DNA of 9,075 nt, from contig JAUXMQ010000026.1 in NCBI GenBank assembly GCA_030623125.1, positions 1 through 9,075 of the forward strand, read 5' to 3'. Numbering within the stretch: position 1 is the first letter of the stretch; each line of letters starts with the position of its first letter. The notes under the pieces are model-generated. The model was not told where the DNA came from. It made no database searches and saw only the letters and a program-made list of their open reading frames with translations. The translations under genes and the position numbers were made by a program. This document shows positions 1 through 5,589 of this stretch, piece by piece. Source of the stretch: Acidimicrobiia bacterium. Lineage in GTDB: Bacteria; Actinomycetota; Acidimicrobiia; Spongiisociales; ZC4RG35.

Positions 1-353
1 TCGGTGGAAATTTCGAAGGCAAGCCGCTTCTGCTGCTCCACCACGTCGGTGCCCGGACCGGAACTGACAGAGTCAGTCCACTGATTTATCAGACGGTGGA
101 CAACGGTTTCGCCGTTTTTGCATCGAAAGGCGGCGCCGATCACCACCCCGGGTGGTTTCACAATCTGAAGACGAACCCGGAGACATCAGTGGAGGTGGGC
201 ACAGAGGTCATTGACGTCCGGGCACGGGTCGCCGCCGGTGACGAACACGACCGGATCTGGACAAAGCAGAAGCAAGACTTCTCCTTCTTCGCCGACTACG
301 AGAGGAAGACGGCCCGGGACATGATCCCGGTCGTGGTACTCGAACCTCGATAG
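1..353 (+). CDS. Nitroreductase/quinone reductase family protein (DDN/DUF385-like, deazaflavin F420-dependent), 5'-partial
   Basis: The reading frame is open from the first full codon at position 3 to the TAG at 351-353, giving 116 residues with the N-terminus cut off by the window edge. The protein reads like the C-terminal three quarters of the DDN/F420H2-dependent nitroreductase family, whose members are usually about 150 residues. A basic turn (GARTGTDR) precedes a strand, then comes the hallmark ASKGGADHHPGWFHNL, then a beta segment (TSVEVG) and the terminal IPVVVLEP-like end (MIPVVVLEPR). Known members reduce quinones, nitroaromatics or similar acceptors with the deazaflavin F420, often at the membrane. 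The substrate here cannot be read from the sequence. The GTG at 96 could be taken for a start, but it falls inside the conserved domain and is rejected. The next gene follows on the same strand after 59 nt. Confidence 0.85.
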   Translation, partial: GGNFEGKPLLLLHHVGARTGTDRVSPLIYQTVDNGFAVFASKGGADHHPGWFHNLKTNPETSVEVGTEVIDVRARVAAGDEHDRIWTKQKQDFSFFADYERKTARDMIPVVVLEPR

Positions 354-400
354 CCACACTCCTTGCGTGCAGGATCTGAGAATCTGTCCCAGCCGGTTCG

Positions 401-406
401 TATGTT
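401..406 (+). promoter_or_regulatory. Candidate -10 element for the small gene at 413 (leaderless)
   Basis: TATGTT matches TATAAT at four of six positions and fits the actinobacterial TANNNT pattern. Counting seven bases on from its last base puts the transcription start at 413, exactly the A of the ATG. No convincing -35 hexamer is visible 16-18 nt upstream, and there is no purine-rich ribosome-binding site before the ATG. Both are compatible with a leaderless mRNA but do not prove it. Confidence 0.3.
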
Positions 407-412
407 GTCGGT

Positions 413-784
413 ATGGACCTCAGACAATCAGAAACCTGTGAGCACAAGCCGATCTGGGTTGGCCGAATAGCGGTCTCAGCATGTGTTGACTGCAAAACAG
501 TCGAGTGGTTTTCCAGCGATGGGCCGGCCGACCCGGCCGAAGCGATTGCCGCCCTCTTCGGCAGCTACGACCTGATGGGGCCCCTCGATGCCCTCGGAGC
601 GCCAACATCGCGAGTTCTTGCCTACGCACCTCCATCGAGTCGGAAACGCAAGAACCTCGAAGCGTTGCCGAGGAGGGTATGGCTTCAGGCGGGGCCACGT
701 CTGTGGATGTCACACGACGGTGTCGTGCTGCTTTTAGCTACCACTCAGCCGATGCTGTTCGAGAATCTGACTCGAGGCGCCTAA
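413..784 (+). CDS. Small hypothetical protein with a Cys/His-rich N-terminus
   Basis: This is a 123-residue protein I do not recognise. The reading frame has ordinary codon use for this genome and no membrane segment or signal peptide. The N-terminal third contains C9, H11, C24 and C27 (CEH followed by CVDC), which could bind a metal like a small zinc ribbon, but that is only a guess. The middle has an acidic, Ala-rich helix-like stretch (PADPAEAIAALFGSYD), and the C-terminus alternates hydrophobic residues around WLQAGPRLWMSHDGVVLLLATT. The ATG at 413 has no Shine-Dalgarno sequence. TATGTT at 401-406 would place the transcription start on or beside the ATG, so the message may be leaderless. 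Its TAA (782-784) overlaps the TAG of the convergent exporter gene. A longer overlapping frame on the same strand (505-1002) runs antisense into the exporter and is not believed. Confidence 0.65.
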   Translation: MDLRQSETCEHKPIWVGRIAVSACVDCKTVEWFSSDGPADPAEAIAALFGSYDLMGPLDALGAPTSRVLAYAPPSSRKRKNLEALPRRVWLQAGPRLWMSHDGVVLLLATTQPMLFENLTRGA

Positions 785-2673
785 GCCTTCACCGACTCGA
801 ACTGCGTCTCATAGAGCTCCGCGTAGAGCCCGCCGGCGTCCATGAGCTCGGCGTGATTGCCCCTCTCGACGATTCTGCCTTCGTCGATCACCAGAATCTG
901 GTCGGCCTTGCGCACGGTGGAAAGACGGTGCGCGATCACGATCGAAGTCCGTCCCTCCAACAGAAGCTCCAACGCATCCTGAATCAACGCCTCGGATCGT
1001 GAATCCAGATGAGACGTCGCCTCGTCGAGTATCAGAACCTTGGGGTCCTTGAGAAGGACACGGGCAATTGCCATACGCTGCTTCTCACCGCCCGAGAGTC
1101 GATAACCGCGCTCGCCGACAAGCGTCTCGTAGCCTTCGGGGAGCTTGTCGATCATGTCATGGATGTTGGCCGCCGAGGCTGCTTCGATCAGCTCGTCCAG
1201 TGTCGCGTCCGGTTTGGCGTACCGAAGGTTGGCCGCGATGGTGTCGTGAAAGAGATAAGTCTCCTGGGTGACCACTCCGACCGTTGCCGCCAGCTCTTTC
1301 GGGTCGACGTCGCGGACATCCTTTCCGTCGATCAGGACCCGCCCATCGGTGACGTCATAGAGCCTCGGCACCAGATATGAGATCGTGGTCTTGCCTGCCC
1401 CAGAAGGCCCGACCAGTGCCACCAAGGTGCCAGGTTCGCCGACGAAACTGATGTCCTCGAGGGCCCAACTCCGGGTGGAAGCCTGCTGTACGACGTCATC
1501 GCCACCAGGCGTCGCATGCCAGCTGAACCGCTTCACCGCCTCCAGGCCCTCGGGAGCGTCTGATTGATATCGGAAGGACACATCAGCCAGTTCGATGTGG
1601 CCGGTGGCCGGTGAGAGGGCAACAGGGTCGGTGGGAGCGGGGATATCGGTCTCCAAATCGAGCACCTCGAAGACTCTTTCGAACGAAACGAGCGATGTGG
1701 CGAACTCGACCCGTGAGTTCGAAATGGCCGACAACGGCCCGTAAAGCTGTGTGAGCAGAGTGGAGAACATCACGATCGTTCCGAGTGATATCGAGTCGTT
1801 GATAACGAGAAGACCCCCCACCCAGAAAACTGCCGCCGTGCCGACCGCCGATACCAACCCCAGCGCGGCAAAGAAGCCACGGCCGACCATTGCCCGGCGA
1901 ACGCCCAGGTCTCGCACCAGGGCGGCCTGTTCCGAGAAGCGTTCCTTCTCCTCGTCCCAACGGCCGAAGAGCCGAATCAGGAGTGCACCGCTGACATTGA
2001 ACGACTCCTGGAGGATCCCCGACATCTTGGACTCGTGCTCCATCTGCTGTTGGGTCACGCGACGCAAGACCTTCGCCACCCTCCGGGCCGGAAGGACGAA
2101 AAGTGGCACAGCGGCGACTGCAAGCAGCGTCAGTCGCCAGTCGGCCTGCACCATCACAACAAGGATCACCGTCACCGAGATGACATTGGAGACGATTGAC
2201 ACAAAGGTGCCCGTGATGGCCTGCTGAGCCCCGACCACATCGGAGTTGAGCCGGTTCATCAGCTCACCAGTCTTCGTCGCAGTGAAGAAGCGCAGGGACA
2301 TCCGCTGAAGATGGGCGAACAACTCCCGGCGGAGATCGAAGATGATCCCCTCTCCCACTCGTGACGAGATCCACCGCTGGACAACCCCTACGAGAGCGTT
2401 GACGAAGGGCACCAGAATCATTCCGATACCGAGCAGTGTCAGTTGGGCGATGTCCTTTTCGGGGATAGCCTCATCGACGAGCACACGGATCAGAAGAGCC
2501 GGGAGCACGGACAACCCGGAGATGACGATGATGGTGAGAAGCATCCCCACGAGGCCTCTCGCATAGGGACGTCCGTAACTCCAGACCCGCCTCAGCAGGT
2601 CACGGTCTATGTCAGGCCGGTCTTGCTCCTCGTCATACTTGAGATAACTCCACCAGCCACCTGAATGAAAGAT
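781..2673 (-). CDS. ABC exporter half-transporter (fused permease and ATPase)
   Basis: An ABC-type exporter half-molecule of 630 residues, counted from an ATC start at 2673-2671. It should dimerise in the cytoplasmic membrane and use ATP to export an unknown substrate. About six membrane helices occupy residues 40-316. The nucleotide-binding domain is complete: A-loop FRYQ (Tyr369), Walker A GPSGAGKTT (422-430), Q-loop Gln470, signature LSGGEKQR (526-533), Walker B VLILDE (546-551) and H-loop His582. An insertion of about 30 residues lies between the A-loop and Walker A. The first ATG/GTG/TTG in frame is GTG at 2550, but that start would lose the elbow helix before the first membrane segment. 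The frame upstream encodes GGWWSYLKYDEE and RDLLRRVWSYGRPYAR, which resemble the start of actinobacterial relatives. AGGAGG sits 9 nt before the ATC. It lies 37 nt downstream of the lipoprotein gene, probably in one operon. Confidence 0.9.
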   Translation of the reverse strand: MFHSGGWWSYLKYDEEQDRPDIDRDLLRRVWSYGRPYARGLVGMLLTIIVISGLSVLPALLIRVLVDEAIPEKDIAQLTLLGIGMILVPFVNALVGVVQRWISSRVGEGIIFDLRRELFAHLQRMSLRFFTATKTGELMNRLNSDVVGAQQAITGTFVSIVSNVISVTVILVVMVQADWRLTLLAVAAVPLFVLPARRVAKVLRRVTQQQMEHESKMSGILQESFNVSGALLIRLFGRWDEEKERFSEQAALVRDLGVRRAMVGRGFFAALGLVSAVGTAAVFWVGGLLVINDSISLGTIVMFSTLLTQLYGPLSAISNSRVEFATSLVSFERVFEVLDLETDIPAPTDPVALSPATGHIELADVSFRYQSDAPEGLEAVKRFSWHATPGGDDVVQQASTRSWALEDISFVGEPGTLVALVGPSGAGKTTISYLVPRLYDVTDGRVLIDGKDVRDVDPKELAATVGVVTQETYLFHDTIAANLRYAKPDATLDELIEAASAANIHDMIDKLPEGYETLVGERGYRLSGGEKQRMAIARVLLKDPKVLILDEATSHLDSRSEALIQDALELLLEGRTSIVIAHRLSTVRKADQILVIDEGRIVERGNHAELMDAGGLYAELYETQFESVKA

Positions 2674-2682
2674 GCTTCTCTT

Positions 2683-2688
2683 CCTCCT
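2683..2688 (-). promoter_or_regulatory. Ribosome-binding site that decides the exporter start
   Basis: On the minus strand the six bases read AGGAGG, a perfect Shine-Dalgarno sequence. It ends 9 nt before an in-frame ATC codon (2673-2671). No ATG, GTG or TTG occurs in the exporter frame between this site and GTG 2550, which is 132 nt further on and too far for this site to serve. It therefore supports initiation at the ATC. Confidence 0.65.
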
Positions 2689-2710
2689 ACCACGGCACTA
2701 AAGGTCGAGG

Positions 2711-3472
2711 TTAGGACGACGGTGTCTCTAGCTCGTCCAGGAAGACCGACTCGGCCGCCATAGCTACCAGCGCGTCTTGGGCAACGAAACTCCGCCCATA
2801 CAACTCATATCGGTAGGCGTTTTCGAACCAGACCAGGGTCGTCCCCCCAGCTGAGCTGAGTCTCCAGACTTGCTTGCCGTTCAAGTCGAGGATGTCGCAT
2901 TGATCGGTGGACCGGTCGGCGAATCGGGCACACGAAGCGTCACCCTCGCCCTGGGCCAACTCGGTCGCCGTTTCCTTGTCGTTTGTCACCTGGAGCACGG
3001 CCATCTGCGCCACCGATCGGGAGCGGATGTATGGCTCAGCCGACCAGATTCCGAAAGCGGCGCTGGGATCATCCGAGAGCAGACCAGAGTTCTCGATCAC
3101 AAGCTGAGAGGAGACCCACTCGGCCCCATACGGCACCTCGGCGGGAAATCGCACGCGCTGAAGCACGGCAGCGATTTCCGCCCTGCTCGCCTGTATGAAG
3201 CGGTCTCCCTCGCGTCTCGCGAAAACCTCGGCAATCAGTTGCTGCGGGTCATAGAGAAACTCGGTGACGATCTCGTCGTTGAACCACTGGAGGTTGGCAG
3301 CGCTCGAAGATGTGGGAACCGTGACGACTGGCGGTGTGGTGGTCACCACCTCTGGTTCGTTGATCCACTCCGAACTTCTCTGTCCGACCGATCCAAGTGG
3401 AGCCTCGGCGCAGGCCGCCAGCAGAGATGCTGCCGTCAATACCAGAGCGATGCGAGTCGTCAGACGAGACAA
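2711..3472 (-). CDS. Predicted secreted lipoprotein of unknown function
   Basis: A 253-residue protein that begins with a classic lipoprotein signal. Basic residues (MSRLTTR) are followed by a hydrophobic run and the lipobox LLAAC, so Cys21 would be lipidated and the protein anchored on the outer face of the membrane. A Thr/Pro/Val/Ser-rich stretch (about residues 40-60) looks like a flexible spacer. The rest is a globular domain of about 190 residues that I do not recognise. It has two further cysteines (Cys182 and Cys194 by my count) that could form a disulfide. The start is a TTG at 3472-3470 with GAAAGGG eight bases upstream, and it places the signal peptide correctly. The gene ends 37 nt before the exporter start on the same strand, which suggests co-transcription. 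A substrate-capture or envelope role beside the exporter is possible, but it does not resemble a known solute-binding protein. Confidence 0.8.
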   Translation of the reverse strand: MSRLTTRIALVLTAASLLAACAEAPLGSVGQRSSEWINEPEVVTTTPPVVTVPTSSSAANLQWFNDEIVTEFLYDPQQLIAEVFARREGDRFIQASRAEIAAVLQRVRFPAEVPYGAEWVSSQLVIENSGLLSDDPSAAFGIWSAEPYIRSRSVAQMAVLQVTNDKETATELAQGEGDASCARFADRSTDQCDILDLNGKQVWRLSSAGGTTLVWFENAYRYELYGRSFVAQDALVAMAAESVFLDELETPSS

Positions 3473-3520
3473 GCGAGTTTCCCTTTCAATGTTTCTCCCA
3501 TCAGTGAACGACCTGGCAGT

Positions 3521-3538
3521 AGTTGGACGTTCCCAACT
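3521..3538. repeat. Inverted repeat AGTTGG-N6-CCAACT
   Basis: The two six-base arms are perfectly complementary, with a six-base spacer (ACGTTC). The repeat begins 49 bases upstream of the lipoprotein TTG. It could be an operator or a hairpin in that gene's leader. Four Ts follow on the + strand, but the stem is short and no + strand gene ends nearby, so a terminator role is unlikely. Confidence 0.35.
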
Positions 3539-3653
3539 TTTCCCTTGGATCCGTGGAAGGTCATTCTCCCCTACTTATCCTCCAGACCGTGTATCACTTC
3601 ACTTTGATCCCAGAGGCATTCTCCGACTGCGGTGCAACGGACGTGGCGCAGGG

Positions 3654-3673
3654 TCATTCGACTCTGTCGATGA
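3654..3673. repeat. Imperfect palindrome upstream of aroQ-hydrolase
   Basis: TCGAC-tct-GTCGA forms five base pairs, and the flanking TCA and TGA extend it by three pairs after a single unpaired T. It ends 49 nt before the ATG at 3723. It is a possible operator or leader hairpin. Short palindromes are frequent in GC-rich DNA, so support is weak. Confidence 0.25.
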
Positions 3674-3722
3674 CCGCTCACGGCGACACGGATGGGGTGT
3701 TCGGACTTCGAGAGGTGGCGCG

Positions 3723-4805
3723 ATGAGAGTTCTTGTTCTCAACGGCCCCAACCTGAACCTCCTCGGCAGCCGCGAGCCTGAGGTCTACGGCAGCGAAACG
3801 CTCGCCGACCTGGAGCAATCGATCTCCGGGTGGGGCAAGGCTCTTGGTATCGAGACCGAAACCCTCCAGTCGAACCATGAAGGCGCCCTCATCGACGCCA
3901 TCCAGCAGCACGAGGACGATGGAATCGTTATCAACCCCGGAGCGCTGACCCATACGTCAAGAGCATTGGCCGACGCCCTCAGATCGGTAGAGGGCCCTGT
4001 GGTCGAGGTTCACATCTCCAATGTCAAGGACCGGGAAGCCTGGCGGGCCGAGTCGGTGATCTCGGACGTTTGTGTATTGACCATCTACGGACGTGGTGTC
4101 AGTGGTTATCGAGACGCTCTTCGTCACCTTGCCAACCGGGCAGCCGGTCCATTCGAGACGTTTCGGTATGGTCCCCACGGCGAGAACGTGGGGGATCTCC
4201 GACGTGGTGGTCAAGGACTCGTCGTCCTGATTCATGGCGGATTCTGGCGTCAGGAGTGGCAGCGAGACACCACTGAGTCACTGGCTGTGGACTTGACCGG
4301 ACGCGGATTCAATACCTGGAACATCGAGTATCGACGGATCGGCAAGGGTGGCGGATGGCCCGGCTCGGCACACGATGTGCTGATGGCCCTTGACTTCATA
4401 CCCCAGCTCGGACTCGAAGTGTCGGGGATCGTCGTCGTTGCACACTCAGCCGGCGGACATCTGGCGCTCTGGGCGGTGAGGCGGTCCCGCGCTGAGGTCA
4501 GCCAGGTTGTGGCCATGGCTCCCATCACCGACCTGGGGCAACACGCCGAGTCGGGGATGTATGGCGCAGCGGAAGCTCGACTTCTGCTCGAGTCCGGGGC
4601 ACCGCCGGTATCCGACCCGGGTCATATAGCCACGACCCTGGTGCATGGTGGCAATGATCGTCATGTTCCCCCGGAGCACTCATCTGAGCTCGCCGTTCGA
4701 GGAGGGTTTGATCTGATCACGACCAGTGACGGGCATTTCGACCTTCTCGACCCGGAGCGCGACCACTGGTCCCGGATCGTCGAGGTAATCGACCGATCAA
4801 TCTGA
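3723..4805 (+). CDS. aroQ: Fusion: type II 3-dehydroquinate dehydratase (AroQ) + alpha/beta hydrolase
   Basis: This 360-residue protein joins two enzymes. Residues 1-140 are a type II dehydroquinase, which converts 3-dehydroquinate to 3-dehydroshikimate in the shikimate pathway. The motifs are complete: LNGPNLNLLG, Arg17 and Tyr22 in the active-site lid (GSREPEVYG), SNHEG, Asn71 in INPGA, His77 in THTS, His97 in VEVHISN, and Arg104/Arg108. Residues from about 145 to the end form an alpha/beta hydrolase of the esterase/kynurenine-formamidase-like type: oxyanion motif HGGFW (171-175), nucleophile elbow HSAGG (Ser242), and likely Asp312 (HGGNDRHVPP) and His338 (DGHFD). Stand-alone dehydroquinases are about 145 residues, so the junction has almost no linker and no stop. 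The ATG at 3723 starts exactly at the conserved dehydroquinase N-terminus, with GAGAGG seven bases upstream. The hydrolase substrate is unknown. No other shikimate gene is nearby. Confidence 0.9.
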   Translation: MRVLVLNGPNLNLLGSREPEVYGSETLADLEQSISGWGKALGIETETLQSNHEGALIDAIQQHEDDGIVINPGALTHTSRALADALRSVEGPVVEVHISNVKDREAWRAESVISDVCVLTIYGRGVSGYRDALRHLANRAAGPFETFRYGPHGENVGDLRRGGQGLVVLIHGGFWRQEWQRDTTESLAVDLTGRGFNTWNIEYRRIGKGGGWPGSAHDVLMALDFIPQLGLEVSGIVVVAHSAGGHLALWAVRRSRAEVSQVVAMAPITDLGQHAESGMYGAAEARLLLESGAPPVSDPGHIATTLVHGGNDRHVPPEHSSELAVRGGFDLITTSDGHFDLLDPERDHWSRIVEVIDRSI

Positions 4806-4939
4806 TCGACGCGCCATACATCGCGTTATCCCCAGATCGTCAACTCGACCTGTTGATCGCTTCGACATTGTTCTCCACAGAGGGGTAGGGTTCCAGCTCC
4901 TGGGAGCGGACGCTGGTCCGCCGTGGAGTCACTTTTCAT
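4806..4939 (+). promoter_or_regulatory. Intergenic leader of the transglycosylase-like gene
   Basis: This stretch separates two co-directional genes. A sigma-A-like promoter can be read as TCGACA (4862-4867), an 18-nt spacer and TAGGGT (4886-4891), which would start transcription near 4898. The second half also holds nested inverted repeats, described as a separate feature. No terminator for the upstream gene is evident: the perfect repeat CGATCA-atc-TGATCG at 4794-4808 spans the stop codon but has no T tract. Confidence 0.4.
4873..4928 (+). ncRNA. Candidate structured 5' leader (three-helix junction) masking the ribosome-binding site
   Basis: Three sets of complementary arms nest here. The outer helix pairs CTCCAC (4873-4878) with GTGGAG (4923-4928). 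Inside it are hairpin 4891-4905 (TTCCAG-ctc-CTGGGA, with one G-U pair) and hairpin 4906-4921 (GCGGAC-gctg-GTCCGC, perfect). A purine-rich 12-nt strand (4879-4890) is left unpaired. The GGAG at 4925-4928 is the only Shine-Dalgarno candidate, 11 nt before the ATG, and it would be locked in the outer helix. That is how translational riboswitches work, but no known class was recognised. If transcription starts near 4898, as the alternative promoter suggests, the outer helix cannot form. Confidence 0.3.
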
Positions 4940-5575
4940 ATGCGTTCGAGACGTCTTTCGTTTATCGCCGGATGGGCTGCAGTAGCCCTGCTTGCTGTTG
5001 CAGGTTTCGCAACCTTCGCCAACCCAAGCCCGTCCTCACAGGAGGTTCAGGTGGAGGCTGCCGCTGCTTCTATGGGTCATACCAGTGGCGCCTACGCCGG
5101 TCTTGCTTTCGCCCTGCTGGGTGAGAACCAATCTTCGACCGGCACTGACATCGAAGTCGCTGAGGGATACCTCGATCCCACCCTGGAGACTCTTGAAGCA
5201 GCCGTTGCGGATTCATCGACTGATGCCGGCTCAGCCGATGACACCCATCTGTCAGACGGGACCATCGCGTCGCCGGCCTCCGGTTGGCTGTCGGAGGTTG
5301 AAGTGAGGGCGCTGCTGAGTCTCCATTTCGAGCCCGAAGACGTGAACCACGCCATCCGGGTCGCCTGGTGCGAATCACGCTTCGATCCCAACTCGGTGAA
5401 TCTCCGCACCGGAGGGGTGGGCCTGTTCCAGCATCTGCCTCAATACTGGAACGAGCGGGCGGCCAACGCCGGGTTCATGGGGTTTGAGCCGACCCACGCC
5501 GAGGCCTCGGCGGCGGCGGCGGCATGGGCTGTCTACAACGGTGGTGGCTGGGACGTTTTCGGTTGCCGGGGCTAA
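4940..5575 (+). CDS. Secreted lysozyme/transglycosylase-like (SLT-fold) protein
   Basis: A 211-residue exported protein with a C-terminal domain resembling the small SLT/lysozyme-like domains of actinobacteria, which cut the glycan strands of peptidoglycan outside the membrane. The N-terminus is a signal peptide: basic MRSRR, then a hydrophobic core to about residue 27, with likely cleavage after ATFA. Residues 28-125 are a low-complexity Ala/Ser/Asp-rich region, probably a linker. The catalytic-type domain starts near residue 130. It shows AIRVAWCESRFDPNSVN with Glu145 as the expected catalytic acid, then GGVGLFQHLPQYW, and ends AVYNGGGWDVFGCRG. Cys144 and Cys209 could pair. No LysM or other wall-binding domain is present. 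The ATG at 4940 precedes the signal peptide directly, with GGAG 11 nt upstream. The gene ends 14 nt from the convergent dnaE2 stop. Confidence 0.85.
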   Translation: MRSRRLSFIAGWAAVALLAVAGFATFANPSPSSQEVQVEAAAASMGHTSGAYAGLAFALLGENQSSTGTDIEVAEGYLDPTLETLEAAVADSSTDAGSADDTHLSDGTIASPASGWLSEVEVRALLSLHFEPEDVNHAIRVAWCESRFDPNSVNLRTGGVGLFQHLPQYWNERAANAGFMGFEPTHAEASAAAAAWAVYNGGGWDVFGCRG

Positions 5576-5589
5576 AGCGTGTGCATCGG

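Larger units (their letters stand above)
3473..3722. promoter_or_regulatory. Divergent intergenic region between the lipoprotein and aroQ-hydrolase genes
   Basis: These 250 bases must hold the promoters of both divergent transcription units. No clean -35/-10 pair is evident on either strand. Two inverted repeats lie here: AGTTGG-6-CCAACT at 3521-3538, nearer the lipoprotein gene, and an imperfect palindrome centred on TCGAC-tct-GTCGA at 3654-3673, nearer aroQ. The + strand frame of the downstream gene stays open through the region, but its translation resembles no protein and overlaps the lipoprotein gene antisense. Confidence 0.5.

Noticed and set aside
505..1002. Open frame on the + strand, 165 codons
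   Set aside because: It overlaps the better-supported gene at 413-784 in another frame and then runs antisense to the exporter's ATPase end; the translation is Arg/Ser-rich and family-less.
2548..2550. GTG as the exporter start (589-residue version)
   Set aside because: It lies inside the start of the first membrane helix, lacks a ribosome-binding site and drops a conserved-looking N-terminal segment of 41 residues.
2870..3607. Long + strand frame opposite the lipoprotein gene
   Set aside because: The minus strand has a signal peptide, lipobox and ribosome-binding site; the + strand frame is its shadow.
3264..3722. In-frame upstream extension of the aroQ-hydrolase gene to a start at 3264
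   Set aside because: The extra 153 residues resemble no protein, run antisense through the lipoprotein gene and the divergent promoter region, and the dehydroquinase begins exactly at ATG 3723 with its own ribosome-binding site.
4794..4808. CGATCA-atc-TGATCG as a terminator of the aroQ fusion gene
   Set aside because: The repeat is perfect but short and AT-containing, spans the stop codon, and no T tract follows.
4806..4939. c-di-AMP (ydaO) riboswitch upstream of the transglycosylase-like gene
   Set aside because: The context would suit it, but the leader is too short and I could not match the conserved ydaO core; only a generic structured-leader claim is kept.
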